Positions 27,991-37,900 of a DNA stretch of 64,000 bases are shown here, piece by piece. Source of the stretch: Parafrankia sp. EUN1f (GTDB lineage Bacteria; Actinomycetota; Actinomycetes; Frankiales; Frankiaceae). The notes under the pieces are model-generated. The model had not been told where the DNA came from, searched no databases, and saw only the letters and a program-made list of their open reading frames with translations. Made by a program: the position numbers and the translations under genes. Each line of letters opens with the position of its first letter. The first letter of the stretch is position 1. The stretch is from NCBI RefSeq assembly GCF_000177675.1, contig NZ_ADGX01000023.1:1-64000 (forward strand). Direction: 5' to 3'.

Positions 27991-28438
27991 GGAGCCAATC
28001 GCCTCTATCCACGGTGTACATCTCAGCCTGTTCGCAGGCCCTTCGCTACCGTCTGCTCAGATTACCCGCTGTGGACGGACACCCCGAAGCTGCCCTCCCC
28101 GGCGTCGCGTCACATTCGTCCCGTTGTGTCAGGGCTGATCGCCTCCTGCCGGCGCCACGATCCACTGGCTCGGCCCGATGGCGATCTCGCCTGTGCCGCT
28201 GGCAAAGGCGGGTTGTCCACGCGATTCCCCGCCGGCCTTCGGCGCTGCGCGCGAGGTCACACGAAGACCCAACAGGTGGTTCCGTACCTGGTGCCGGCTC
28301 AGCCTTACCGGCCGCCCGGTACCGCTTCACGTTGTTGCTCTGGGTAATCAGTGCTCTGGGTGGCCGCTGCTGCCACCGGCCGGCCAGGGCGCCAGCATGT
28401 CAGGGACGCCGTCGGAAGTCAGGGAAGCAGGAGGCCGA
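27991..28438. other. divergent promoter region of kgd and the hydantoinase-like gene
   Basis: This 448-bp stretch must hold promoters for both neighbours. On the minus strand a TAGCGA-like box lies about 60 bp before kgd. The AGGAGG at 28429-28434 serves the right-hand gene. No protein frame is supported. Confidence 0.45.
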
Positions 28439-30583
28439 GTGCCCGATCACCAGGAGCCGTCCGGCGAGCGGGTCCGGCTCGGAGTGGATGTCGGCGGCAC
28501 CTTCACCGATCTGGTGGCGGTGGATCCGGACGGTGGGGTGCGGTTCGCCAAGGTGCCGTCCGTTCCCACCGACCCGTCCGACGCGGTGCTGGCCGCGGTG
28601 GCCGCGGCCGGCCTCGCCCCGACACAGGTCGGCACCTTCGCCCACGGGACCACGGTGGCCACCAACACGCTGCTGGAACGCGCCGGGGCCCGCACCGCGC
28701 TGGTGACCACACGGGGCTTCCGGGACGTGATCGAGATCGGCCGGCAGAACAGGCCGTCCCTCTACGACCTGACCAGGGACCGCCCGCCCAGCCTCGTCCC
28801 GCGCGAGCTGCGCTTCACCGTCGCCGAGCGGTGCGGGCCGACCGGGGTGATCGAGCCGTTGCGCGACGAGGACGTCGCCCGGGTCGTCGAGGAGGTGGCG
28901 GCCGTCCCCGACCTCGCGGCGGTCGCCGTCTGCCTGCTGTTCTCCTTCGCCTTCCCCGCCCATGAACAGGCCGTCGCCACGGCGCTGCGGCGGCGGTTGC
29001 CGGGCATCACGGTGGTCGCCTCCAGCGAGGTGCTGCCGGTGTTCCGCGAATACGAGCGCTTCACCACGGCTGTCGCGGACGCCTATCTGACCCCCGGACT
29101 CTCCACCTATCTGCGGCGCCTGGAGCACCGGTGCGCGCGGCGGTCGCTCACCGTCCCCATGATCATGCAGTCGTCGGGCGGTGTCACCGAGCTCGCCGAG
29201 GCGGCCGGGCACGCCGCCCGCTGTGTGCTGTCCGGCCCGGCCGGGGGCGTCGTCGGCGCCGCCTACGTCGCCGGCCTCTCCGGCGTCCGTGACCTGCTGA
29301 CCTTTGACATGGGCGGGACGTCGACCGATGTCGCGCCCGTGCTCGGCGGGCGGGCGCTCACCACGTCCGAGTCGGTGCTCGCCGGGGTGCCGATCATGCT
29401 GCCCACGGTGGACGTCCACTCGGTCAGCGCGGGCGGCGGCTCGATCGCCTGGGCGGACGCCGGCGGCGCCCTGCGGGTCGGCCCGCGTTCGGCGGGAGCC
29501 GACCCCGGCCCGGCCTGCTACGGGCGCGGCGGCACCCGGCCGACGGTCACCGACGCCGACCTCTATCTGGGCTACCTCGCCGACGGCGCGGGACTCGGTG
29601 GCGAGGTCACGCTCTCCCGGGCAGCGGCCGAAGCGGCGCTGAGCGGGCTCGGTGCCGAGCTGGGCCTCACCCCGGCACAGGCCGCCGCCGGGGTGGTGGC
29701 CGTCGCCGACGCGGAGATGACCCGGGCGCTGCGGGTCGTCTCCGTCGAACGCGGCATCGACCCGCGTGAGCTGGTGCTGGTGGCCTTCGGTGGGGCCGGT
29801 GGGACGCACGCCTGCGCGTTGGCCGAGGAACTCGGCATGTCCCGGGTGCTGGTCCCGCTGGCCGCCGGGGTGCTGTCGGCGCTGGGGCTGGCGATCGGGG
29901 ACGTCCGGCGTGACCATGCCCGCCCGCTGATCGGCCGGCTCGGCGAGGTCGATCTCGCCCGCGCCTTCGCCGACCTGGCCGCGGACGCGACCGCGGACGC
30001 AGACGCTGCCACGACCACGACCACGACCACGACCACGGCCACGGCCACGGATGCGGCTGCGTCCGCCGAGCCGGGGCAGGCGTCGGAGGAATCGCCGGCC
30101 GTGCTCCAGCGGCGCGTCGACTGCCGGTACGCGGGCCAGTCCCACGAGCTGACCATCGACGTCGCCGAGCCGGAGGACGCCGAGCTGCGGGAGGCCGAGG
30201 CCGGGGACGCGGTCGGCGCCGCCTCGATGGCCCAGGCCGTGCGTGTCGCCTTCGAAGCCGAGCATCTGCGCAGATACGGGCACATCGCGCCGGAGCGTGA
30301 GATCGAGACCGTGGCGGTGCGCCTGGTGGTGACCGTGCGCGGCCCACGTCCCGTCCCGGTGGCCCCACCCGCCGACCCGACCGTTCGGCGCGGACGCCGG
30401 CAGGCCTGGCTGGACGGTGCGTGGCAGGACGTCGACGTGGTCCCGCGCGCCGCGCTCGGCGTCGGTGACGTCGTCGCAGGCCCGGCGGTGGTCGAGTTCG
30501 CCGAGGCGACCTGTCTGCTCCGCCCCGGCTGGACGGGCACCGTCGACGACGTCGGGACGCTCGTCCTCACCCGTCAGTTGTAA
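28439..30583 (+). CDS. hydantoinase/5-oxoprolinase family subunit A (HyuA-like)
   Basis: The 714-residue ASKHA-fold protein opens with RLGVDVGGTFTDLVAV. It continues with AHGTTVATNTLLERAGA, MIMQSSGGV, TFDMGGTSTDVAPV and SVSAGGGSIAW, all signatures of hydantoinase A/N-methylhydantoinase A. These ATP-dependent enzymes open five-membered cyclic amides, usually with a separate B subunit. No B subunit is adjacent. GTG 28439 has AGGAGG four bases upstream; ATG 28397 is a weaker option. About residue 525 there is a run of threonines encoded by an ACC/ACG repeat (30011-30050), a lineage-specific low-complexity insertion between conserved domains. Confidence 0.85.
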   Translation: MPDHQEPSGERVRLGVDVGGTFTDLVAVDPDGGVRFAKVPSVPTDPSDAVLAAVAAAGLAPTQVGTFAHGTTVATNTLLERAGARTALVTTRGFRDVIEIGRQNRPSLYDLTRDRPPSLVPRELRFTVAERCGPTGVIEPLRDEDVARVVEEVAAVPDLAAVAVCLLFSFAFPAHEQAVATALRRRLPGITVVASSEVLPVFREYERFTTAVADAYLTPGLSTYLRRLEHRCARRSLTVPMIMQSSGGVTELAEAAGHAARCVLSGPAGGVVGAAYVAGLSGVRDLLTFDMGGTSTDVAPVLGGRALTTSESVLAGVPIMLPTVDVHSVSAGGGSIAWADAGGALRVGPRSAGADPGPACYGRGGTRPTVTDADLYLGYLADGAGLGGEVTLSRAAAEAALSGLGAELGLTPAQAAAGVVAVADAEMTRALRVVSVERGIDPRELVLVAFGGAGGTHACALAEELGMSRVLVPLAAGVLSALGLAIGDVRRDHARPLIGRLGEVDLARAFADLAADATADADAATTTTTTTTTATATDAAASAEPGQASEESPAVLQRRVDCRYAGQSHELTIDVAEPEDAELREAEAGDAVGAASMAQAVRVAFEAEHLRRYGHIAPEREIETVAVRLVVTVRGPRPVPVAPPADPTVRRGRRQAWLDGAWQDVDVVPRAALGVGDVVAGPAVVEFAEATCLLRPGWTGTVDDVGTLVLTRQL
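30011..30050. repeat. CCACGA/CCACGG simple repeat inside the hydantoinase-like gene
   Basis: A hexanucleotide-type repeat encodes consecutive Thr codons then Ala-Thr. It falls in a non-conserved linker and keeps frame. Confidence 0.8.
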
Positions 30584-30968
30584 CGGAGGGGAACAGGAGG
30601 GCGCAGTGCCGCGTTAGGATAAGCAGTGCCGGTCCGTATCATGGCCCCCGGACCCATATTGAGTCGCTACGTGCGACATCACGCCGTGAGGCGACCTGGC
30701 GGGCCGGCACCCACAATCCTGGTTTGGCGTGTTCGCCCCGCTTTTGGCGGGGCTTCCCGGAGGGGCTTGTGGGATGTTGGTCGGGGGGCCGAGCCCCCCC
30801 GGGACCCCCCACGGGAAACCCTCGGTAGGTGGTCGGTAGGTGGTAGGTGGCGGGGGCTGGGGGTTCGGGAATGTGCCGGGAAGACACGGCCCCGGAGATA
30901 CTGGGCCTGTCAAACGAAGTGCGCCGTCTCGCCAATGCTTCGGCGACCACCTTGCTTACGCTTGTCGG
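30584..30968. other. structured intergenic region
   Basis: This is 385 bp with two clear hairpins. GCCCCGC (30735-30741) pairs with GCGGGGC (30747-30753). GGGGGGC (30783-30789) pairs with GCCCCCC (30793-30799). A GGTAGGT word recurs around 30825-30845. The hairpins can end transcription of the preceding gene. No open frame is supported. Confidence 0.55.
30957..30962 (+). promoter_or_regulatory. -10 box of leaderless thymidylate-kinase-like gene
   Basis: TACGCT ends 6 bases before the GTG at 30969, with no ribosome site. The start codon is expected to be the transcript's first codon. Confidence 0.5.
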
Positions 30969-31613
30969 GTGCGACGCCGGCCGATCATTGCTCTGCTCGG
31001 GGTGGACGGGTCGGGCAAGACGACCCAGGCCAGGCGGCTCGCGGTCTGGTTGAACGGACAGGGTGTGCCGGCCCGCTACTTCGAGAACGCCGGCGGTCGC
31101 CCGATCTGGGATGCGCTGGCGCGACGGCTCGACCGTGCTGACGGGCAGGCGCTGTTCGGCCGCCGCGCCTACGTCGCGGTCGAGGCTTCCATGCGCTGGG
31201 TGGCGGTCAGCCGGGCGCTCGCGCTTTCCTGGCTGACCGGCCGCGTCGCGGTGATGGACCGCTACGCCTACTGTCAGTATGCGATCATGCGTGCCCGCGG
31301 CGATCGTGGCGAACGTCGAGTGCGTGGCGCGTTCCGCCGGTTCCCTGCGCCTGACCTGGTCTGCTATCTGTCCGTCCCCGCCGGGCTCGCGCAGCGGCGG
31401 GTGGAGCAGCGTGGACGCGACCGTGAGGAACTCGGCTACCTCGTCGCCTTCGACGAGGCGTACCGCTCCCTGCCGGAGGCGTCGTCGTTCGTCGTCGTCT
31501 CGGCCGAGGGATCGTCCGAGGACGTCCAAACAGCCTTGCGGGCGACCGTCCTACCGGTGCTCGCCCGGTTTCGGGGGACGGCGGGCCGTCGTCCAGGCTG
31601 TGATTGGAGGTAG
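30969..31613 (+). CDS. thymidylate-kinase-like nucleoside monophosphate kinase
   Basis: The 214-residue P-loop kinase has GVDGSGKTT at residues 11-19. VMDRYAYCQYA fills the DR(Y/H) motif position and DLVCYLSVP occupies the strand of thymidylate kinases. The LID region has RGRDREELGYLVAFDEAY. This is dTMP kinase family; whether it phosphorylates dTMP or another substrate cannot be told, since many actinobacteria have paralogues. The start is fixed by the TACGCT box. It is convergent with thiL. Confidence 0.78.
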   Translation: MRRRPIIALLGVDGSGKTTQARRLAVWLNGQGVPARYFENAGGRPIWDALARRLDRADGQALFGRRAYVAVEASMRWVAVSRALALSWLTGRVAVMDRYAYCQYAIMRARGDRGERRVRGAFRRFPAPDLVCYLSVPAGLAQRRVEQRGRDREELGYLVAFDEAYRSLPEASSFVVVSAEGSSEDVQTALRATVLPVLARFRGTAGRRPGCDWR

Positions 31614-31721
31614 GGCCGTGCCGTTCACCTGGAATGAGGTGCGGGCCCGGCGCCCCGCGGGGACAGCGTCGCCGAGCACCGTGTCCGGATCGACGCCGAG
31701 GTACGTGCCTACCGGTTCGGA

Positions 31722-32780
31722 TCAGGCGAAGTGGTCCCAGCCGGGCTGGTCGTGCTGGTCCCGGCCGTTGACGAGGACGCCGTGGTGGCGCGTGCCGGCG
31801 CCGGTGGGCCGCTCGTTCAGGACACGCCCGATCACCGTGCAGCCCGCCGGCAGTTCCGTGCCGGGGGCGACACAGGCGACGAGTGCGTGATCGTCCCCGC
31901 CGGTCAGCACCCAGTCGAATGGATCCGCGCCCAGTGCCGCGGCGGCGGCGCTTATCCGCGCGGGTACCGGTATGAGGGCGGTGTCGAGATCGATCCACAC
32001 CGATGAGGCCGCGGCGATGTGGCCGAGATCGGCGAGCAGGCCGTCGGACACGTCGCACATCGCGTGCGCGCCGGCCGCGGCCAGCTGCGGGCCGAGTGGA
32101 TAGGGCGGCTGTGGCCGCCGGTGGGCGGCGAGCAGCTCGACGTACCCGGGATCGTCCAGATTCACCGCGGATCCGCCGGTAGCGCCGGTAGCGCCGGCAG
32201 CGGCGGCGCGGAGCAGCGCGAGGCCGGCCTGGGCCCAGCCGAGCCGGCCGGCCAGGACGACGAGATCCCCGCCGCGTGCGGTGTCCCGGCGTACCGGTGC
32301 GCGGCCGGCCAGATCGCCGAGCGCGGTGATCCCGAGCACGATGGTGTCGGAGGAACTGATGTCGCCTCCGGCGACCGAGGCGCCGACCAGCTCGCATTCG
32401 TCGCGCAGGCCGTCGGCGAACTGCTCGGCCCAGGCGATCGGCAGGCTCCGCGGAGCCCCCAGCCCGACGACCAGGGCGGTCGGCCGGGCGCCCATCGCGA
32501 CCACGTCGGCGAGGTTCTGCGCTGCGGCCTTGCGGCCCACGTCGTAGGCGGAGGACCAGTCCCGCCGGAAATGTCGGCCTTCGAGGAGCAGGTCGGTCGT
32601 GATGACGACCCGGCCGTCCGCGCTGGCCACCACGGCGGCGTCGTCGCCGGGCCCGAGCAGGACGTCCGGGCCGGCCGGCAGGCGTCGGGTGATCGCCTGG
32701 ATCAGCCCGAACTCGCCGAGATCCGCGACAGTCGTGGCGTCGGGCGTGGTGTCGGCGGTGTCTGGTCTGCTGGCGCTCAT
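31722..32780 (-). CDS. thiL: thiamine-monophosphate kinase
   Basis: The 352-residue protein has LLGPGDDAAVV near residue 40 and ITTDLLLEGRHF, where the acidic residues bind metal. It also has QNLADVVAMGARPTALVV and late MCDVSDGLLADLG, all ThiL/PurM-fold signatures. It phosphorylates thiamine monophosphate to the pyrophosphate cofactor, needed for example by Kgd encoded nearby. ATG 32780 was chosen because the sequence upstream is not family-like. A TAGCGT box on this strand lies about 10 bases before it. Stand-alone, convergent with the kinase gene. Confidence 0.92.
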   Translation of the reverse strand: MSASRPDTADTTPDATTVADLGEFGLIQAITRRLPAGPDVLLGPGDDAAVVASADGRVVITTDLLLEGRHFRRDWSSAYDVGRKAAAQNLADVVAMGARPTALVVGLGAPRSLPIAWAEQFADGLRDECELVGASVAGGDISSSDTIVLGITALGDLAGRAPVRRDTARGGDLVVLAGRLGWAQAGLALLRAAAAGATGATGGSAVNLDDPGYVELLAAHRRPQPPYPLGPQLAAAGAHAMCDVSDGLLADLGHIAAASSVWIDLDTALIPVPARISAAAAALGADPFDWVLTGGDDHALVACVAPGTELPAGCTVIGRVLNERPTGAGTRHHGVLVNGRDQHDQPGWDHFA

Positions 32781-33122
32781 GGCCCGGCCCACGCTATCGG
32801 TCCGGGCTGTGGTCGCCGCGCGGGTCGGTGTTCTGTCGGGATTCAGGCGGGATTCGGCGCTGTTAACGAGGTAATTGACGCCGACTGCAACATCCACGAC
32901 ATCGTGACGTCATCTTCCGCTGCGACTCTGACGCGCGTGCATCACCCTCAGCATCGTTGTCGGCGGCCGGCTCGTCCGGTAGTCGTGCGCGTCGTCCGCG
33001 AGCCCGTGGGGCCTCGCGCCGGCGTCCGTCCCAGCGTGGGCGGCGAGCGATGACCGGGCTCCCGCGGGTGTGCACAGGGCGCCGACCCGGCCTCGCCGGG
33101 CGTCGGCACGGGTAGGGCGCGA
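32781..33122. other. intergenic region between divergent thiL and the acetamidase gene
   Basis: This 342-bp region includes an 8-bp palindrome TGACGTCA near 32906 and AT-richer sequence around 32865-32920. No protein frame is supported. Confidence 0.4.
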
Positions 33123-34463
33123 GTGGCCCTGCAGCCGGGACGAGGAAAGATCGAGGGCCGGCACTATCTGCCGTCCACCCCGGAGACGATCAGCTGGGGT
33201 GCCCTCCCGAACGCGCGGACGCGACCGGTGCTCAGCGTGGACTCTGGCACGACCGTCACCATCGACACGGTCAGCCAGGAAGGCATTCTCGAGGACCAGG
33301 GCCGCGATCCCGATGCCTTTCTCGGAGGTTTCGGGGTCGTCCCCTCGGAGGTGTTGGAGGACGCGCGGGCCATCGCCGCGTCCGGCGTTCCACACCGGTT
33401 CGGCACGGACGGCTCGGATGTGGTGACGGGCCCGATCCACGTACGCGGCGCCATCCCCGGCGACATGCTGCGGATCGACATCCTCACACTGCACCCGCGG
33501 GCCCGTTATGGCGTGATCTCCACCCGGCACGGCGCGGGCCTGCTCGCCGGGGAGTTCCCGGAGACGCCGGCACCGGCCCTCGACGCCGACGCGCGGCGCT
33601 GGCAGGGCTATCGCACGGTGACATCCTTCTGCGCCGTGGAGCGCCGGCGGGGGCGGCTGTTCGGGGCCATGCCGAGCGGGAGCCACGGGCGCATCCGCTT
33701 TCCGCTGAACCCGTGCCTGGGGATCATGGCTGTCGCGGCCGACGTGACGGACGATACGGTCACGTCGCGCTCGACCGGCGCCTTCGGCGGTGCGCTGGAC
33801 TGTCGGGAGCTCGGCCCCGGCGCGCATCTGTACCTGCCCGTCCAGGTGGCGGGGGCGCTTTTCGCGGTCGGCGACCCCCACTATTCCGTGGGCGACGGGA
33901 TGATCGGGGCGACCGCGCTGGAGGGTCCGCTGCGGGCCACCCTGCGGCTGGTCACCCTGCGAGAGGCGGCGGCGACCGCCGCGCTCGGCGCGCTGCGTGA
34001 GCCGTTCATCGAGACCGAGGAGCTGTGGATCACCACGGGCTTCGACCCTGATCCGCGGGAGGCGGTGCGCCGGGCGGCGCGGGCCGCGGTGAGGTTCCTC
34101 CAGACCAGGGGCGGCCTGCAGCGGGCGGACGCGGTCGCGTACCTCGCGGCGGCGGCGGACTTCGGCATCGGCCGGCTGACCGACGGCCACGGGACCGGCT
34201 TCTGCCGGCTCCGCCGCTCGGACTTCAACGAGCCGGCGCCGGTCAAGTCACGGCTGCCGCGCGGCGGCTTCGCCCGGATCGTCGGTGCCTCCGACTCCGA
34301 CTCCGACCCGACGCCCGACTCCGACCCGACGCCCGAAGTCGAGTCGATGCCCGAAGCCGAGCTCGGACGTCCCGACGCTGACCGTCAGGTCATCGTGCCG
34401 GAGCCGACCCGCGAGGCGGTGACCGCCGTCGGCCAGTCCGGGACCGACGAACCGGCCACCTAG
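33123..34463 (+). CDS. acetamidase/formamidase family amidohydrolase
   Basis: The 446-residue protein matches FmdA/AmdA. It has SVDSGTTVTIDT, TGPIHVRGAIPGDMLRIDIL, GRIRFPLNPCLGIMAV, GALDCRELGPGAHLYLPVQV and a late GDPHYSVGDGM. These enzymes split ammonia from short aliphatic amides such as formamide. The last 60 residues are a low-complexity Asp/Ser/Pro tail with DPTPDSDPTPE repeats, not part of the enzyme. GTG 33123 is the start that begins just before the conserved region; the ribosome site is weak. A stop overlap with a candidate minus-strand frame exists at 34460-34463. Confidence 0.83.
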   Translation: MALQPGRGKIEGRHYLPSTPETISWGALPNARTRPVLSVDSGTTVTIDTVSQEGILEDQGRDPDAFLGGFGVVPSEVLEDARAIAASGVPHRFGTDGSDVVTGPIHVRGAIPGDMLRIDILTLHPRARYGVISTRHGAGLLAGEFPETPAPALDADARRWQGYRTVTSFCAVERRRGRLFGAMPSGSHGRIRFPLNPCLGIMAVAADVTDDTVTSRSTGAFGGALDCRELGPGAHLYLPVQVAGALFAVGDPHYSVGDGMIGATALEGPLRATLRLVTLREAAATAALGALREPFIETEELWITTGFDPDPREAVRRAARAAVRFLQTRGGLQRADAVAYLAAAADFGIGRLTDGHGTGFCRLRRSDFNEPAPVKSRLPRGGFARIVGASDSDSDPTPDSDPTPEVESMPEAELGRPDADRQVIVPEPTREAVTAVGQSGTDEPAT

Positions 34464-34696
34464 TTCGGGCGCAAGACGCCAATCGGACGGACGTGGCTGA
34501 GGTCGCCACGGGTGGTGGGCGACCCCCGGGGCCGCTCGAAGCGTCGACGCTTCTGGTCGGTCTGGTTTTGGAGCGCGTAGCAGAATCCGGAGAAGCGGCG
34601 GATCCGACCCCCGATATCGACCTGGCGGTCCGTGCCCACCCGCCACAGGCCGACCCACCGGGGATTCAGTGCCGCCGCGCAGAGCCAGCAATTCAT
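34460..34696 (-). CDS. candidate small Cys-containing protein, uncertain
   Basis: A 78-codon frame from ATG 34696 reads MNCWLCAAALNPRWVGLWRV, then a conserved-looking RIRRFSGFCYALQNQ and a basic stretch. CxxC and FCY resemble half of a zinc-binding HNH-like module, but the partner cysteine is missing. It lies in an AT-richer segment between two genes and ends by overlapping the acetamidase stop. There is no ribosome site. It might be a real small gene, a remnant or chance. I cannot name a family. Confidence 0.3.
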   Translation of the reverse strand: MNCWLCAAALNPRWVGLWRVGTDRQVDIGGRIRRFSGFCYALQNQTDQKRRRFERPRGSPTTRGDLSHVRPIGVLRPN

Positions 34697-34746
34697 GCCA
34701 ATTCGGACAACAAGGGCAGGGGAGTCGCTTGGCAATCCGCAAAAAG

Positions 34747-34782
34747 TGAGGCTTTTGGCTGCCGCGGCAGCCAAAAGCCTCA
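34747..34782. terminator. 36-bp perfect palindrome flanked by A and T tracts
   Basis: The 18 bases at 34747-34764 are the exact reverse complement of 34765-34782. AAAAA lies on the left (34741-34745) and a T-rich tract on the right (from 34783). This is a textbook bidirectional intrinsic terminator between the convergent acetamidase and helicase genes. Confidence 0.85.
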
Positions 34783-34974
34783 TTTCTTTCTCGTAAGCAG
34801 CGGCATCGGCGGAAGCTCGAGGCTCGAGGCTCGGGAATCTGCGACGGGCTCGCTGGCGCCCGAAATCCTCAGATATTGCTCGGTAGCAACGGCGCGGCGG
34901 TCCGGCGGCCACCCGATCGGGGAGCTGCCGGACCGCCGTGGGCCGACACCGGAGCCAGGCGGCTCCGGAGCGGC

Positions 34975-37900
34975 TCAGTCCGCCGTGGGAGGAACGTCGT
35001 CGAGGCCCTCCAGCTCGGAGAGCTGGATGGGATGCCACCGCTGGCGGCGTTCGTCCGGGTCGGCGTGCACCGAGGCCACACCGGGACCAGCCGTGTCGGA
35101 TGTGGCGGGAGCGTGGTCGGCCGACGGACGGCTGGACTCGAGGTCGTCCGCGTCAGCCGTGCCACCGGTCGCCCCACCGGTCGCCGTGGCGGAGGCTGCT
35201 GGTCCGGTGTCGGCCTTCCCGCCGGTCGGCACCGCCGTGATGTTCGCCTCCGGGACGACCGGTGCGCCGGGCGAGACAGCGTCCTCCGACCACTGATCCG
35301 GCCCGGAGGGGAGGTCGTGCATGGCGGGGAAGCCGCTGGGTGACGTCCCCACGGACGCCCAGCCGGTGGGCGAGCCACCGGACGTCGACCAGGCGCCGGT
35401 CGTGCCGGAGCCGGCGGCGCCGGAGCCGGTCGTGCCGCCCGCGGACGGTCGCGGCAGGCCCGGTGTGCTCGGGAACAGGTCCCGCGCGGTGAACCTCCCC
35501 GCGTCCCGTGGTTCCGGAACCGGCAGGGCCGAGGGGCGCACGGGAGCTGAATCCCGCCCGGGTGCGGTGGTGTCACCGGCGGGCCGTGGTGCCGGCCTCG
35601 ACCCGCTCTCCGGCCGCACCGGGCCGGCCGGAGCGGCCGCCGACAGGGCCTCCGCCGCGGCGGCCGGCGACCCCGCCGGAGCGGACGTCGCGGGAGCGGA
35701 TGTCGCGGGAGCGGATGTCGCGGGAGCGGATGTCGCGGGAGCGGACGGCGCCGCGATGGACGTCGCCGAAGCCGCCGGTGGGAGGGCCCTGGGTGCCGGG
35801 GCCGCGGGTACGGCGGTGCCGGCGGGTACCGGGCTCGCGTACTCGGGCGCGGTCAGGAGCTGGGTCACGTGCATCGCCGGGTCGGGATGGTTCGGCGTCA
35901 CGGGCAGGTGCGCAGGGAGGGCGATCGGCAGGATGCCCGCGGCGGCGAGCCGGGGCCACAGCGGGGCGAGCGCCGCCTCCGGGTCGATCTCGAACTCGGA
36001 CCGGCGGATCCGCCAGATCCGCCAGCCGACCCGGCGCAGCTCCCGCTCGCGGGTCAGGTCGCGCTCGACATCCTCGGTGGATCGGGTGGTGTCCCCGTCG
36101 CACTCGACGGCGAGCCGGGCCCGCCCCCCGGACACGACCAGGTCGAACCGGCGGCCGTTGATCTCGACCTGCGGTGTCACGTGGTATCCGCGGGTGGCCA
36201 GGGCGAGGAAGACCCGCTGCTCGAACAGGGAGTCGAAGCGCGGATGCGGCAGGACCGGGCTGACCTCGGACGCGGCGACCGGCGCCGCCGAGATGGCCGT
36301 CGGCGCCGACCCCGAATGCGCCAGCACGTAGCTGAGGTAGCTGTGCCGCAGGTCGACGGGGTCGAGGTCGGAGGCCGAGACCGAGTGGAACAGCCAGACC
36401 TGGTCGCGGGCCCGGGACGCGGCCACGTTGAACCTGCGCTGGTACTCCAGGCGGGTCAGCGAGGTGTTCGACGTGCCGGGCGAGATGACCAGGGAGAGGA
36501 AGATGACGTCCCGCTCGTCGCCCTGGAAGTCGGGTGGCGATCCGACCCGCAGCCGGCGCCGCTGCTGCTCGGCGGCGGACATCCGGGAGACGAGCTCGGA
36601 GCGGATGAGCTCGGCCTGGGCGGTGCCCTGCAGCACGACGATGCCGAACGTCAGGCCCCGGTAACGCGGATCCTCGGCGCATTTCAGCACCTGGGTGACC
36701 AGCGCCTCCGCCTCGACGGGGTTGCGTGGGCCGTCCGCCGTCGGGGTGGTGTAGGCATGCGGGACGTACTGGGCGCGCAGCGGGGTGAGCCGGTCGACAC
36801 CGAACTGCCGCAGCGGGATCAGCGGTGCGTCGCGGTAGAACATCGCCGACGACCACTCGATGATCTCCGGCATGCAGCGGAAGTGCTCGCGCAGCCGGAC
36901 GACGTCGCCGAACCTGGTCCGCAGCAGGGAGAACAGGCTGGACCGTGGGGTGAAGCCGACCCGCAGCCAGCTGGGGATGTCCGGCAGCAGGGTGTCGAGC
37001 CGGTTGAAGACCGGTTCGAGCTCCTCGGCGGAGGCGTCCGGCGGCGTGCACTGCCGGTCGTCGCCGACGACGATCACCCGCGGCGCGAGCCAGAGCAGAA
37101 AGAGGCTCTCGAGGCCGGCCTGGCTTCCCTCGTCGACGATCACCACGTCGAAGCTGTCCCGTACCGCCGGGATGGTCGACAGCACCTCGCTGATCGGCAT
37201 CACCCAGGCCGGGACGGCCGTCTGCGCGATCCGCATCGCCTCCCGGGCGGCCTGCCGGTAGCGCTCGGCGTGCCGGCCGGTGAAACGGCCGCCGGCGGCC
37301 ATCGCGTCGGCGTAGGCGCGCAGGGCCGCCGACTGCTCGGTGCCCATCCGTTCCAGGCAGTGCTTCCAGGCCAGCGATCCGGCCAGCTCGGCGGTCGCGG
37401 AGGCGACCAGCTCGTCGGCGGCGTCGAGGTCGGCGTCCAGATCGGCCTGATCCGTGCCGCGGACGCGGGCGAGCCAGGTCGCGGCGACGGCGTGCGACCA
37501 TGCCTTGCCGAAGGACTCGAACAGCTCCCCGAGGGCCGCCGGGCCGGTGGAGGCCTGGCCGCTCTGACCGGTCTGACCGGCCTGACCCGCGTGACCTGCC
37601 TGGCCGGACGTCGCGTGGCTGGCCGCGCCCTGGCCGGCGAACAGACGTCCCGCCTGCAGCAGGTCGGCCAGGACGGGGTGGGCCTCCCGGACCCGGCCGA
37701 GCAGCTCGTCGCGGCGGCGGGCACGGGCGCGGCCGTTCAGCGCGTCCGCCGTGGCCTCCAGCGCCGCGACATAGCCGGCCGGGTCGCGGGCCTCGACCGC
37801 CATGGCGAGCAGGGCCAGCTCGTCGACGGCATCCGGCTGGGCGGCGGCGGCGACGAGCTCGGCGGTGAGGTCCCGCAGCCCGGTGCCCGCGGCCGTGGCG

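Noticed and set aside
32910-34190. A 426-codon minus-strand frame opposite the acetamidase gene
   Set aside because: It has no family resemblance and is explained as an antisense shadow of the FmdA-like protein.
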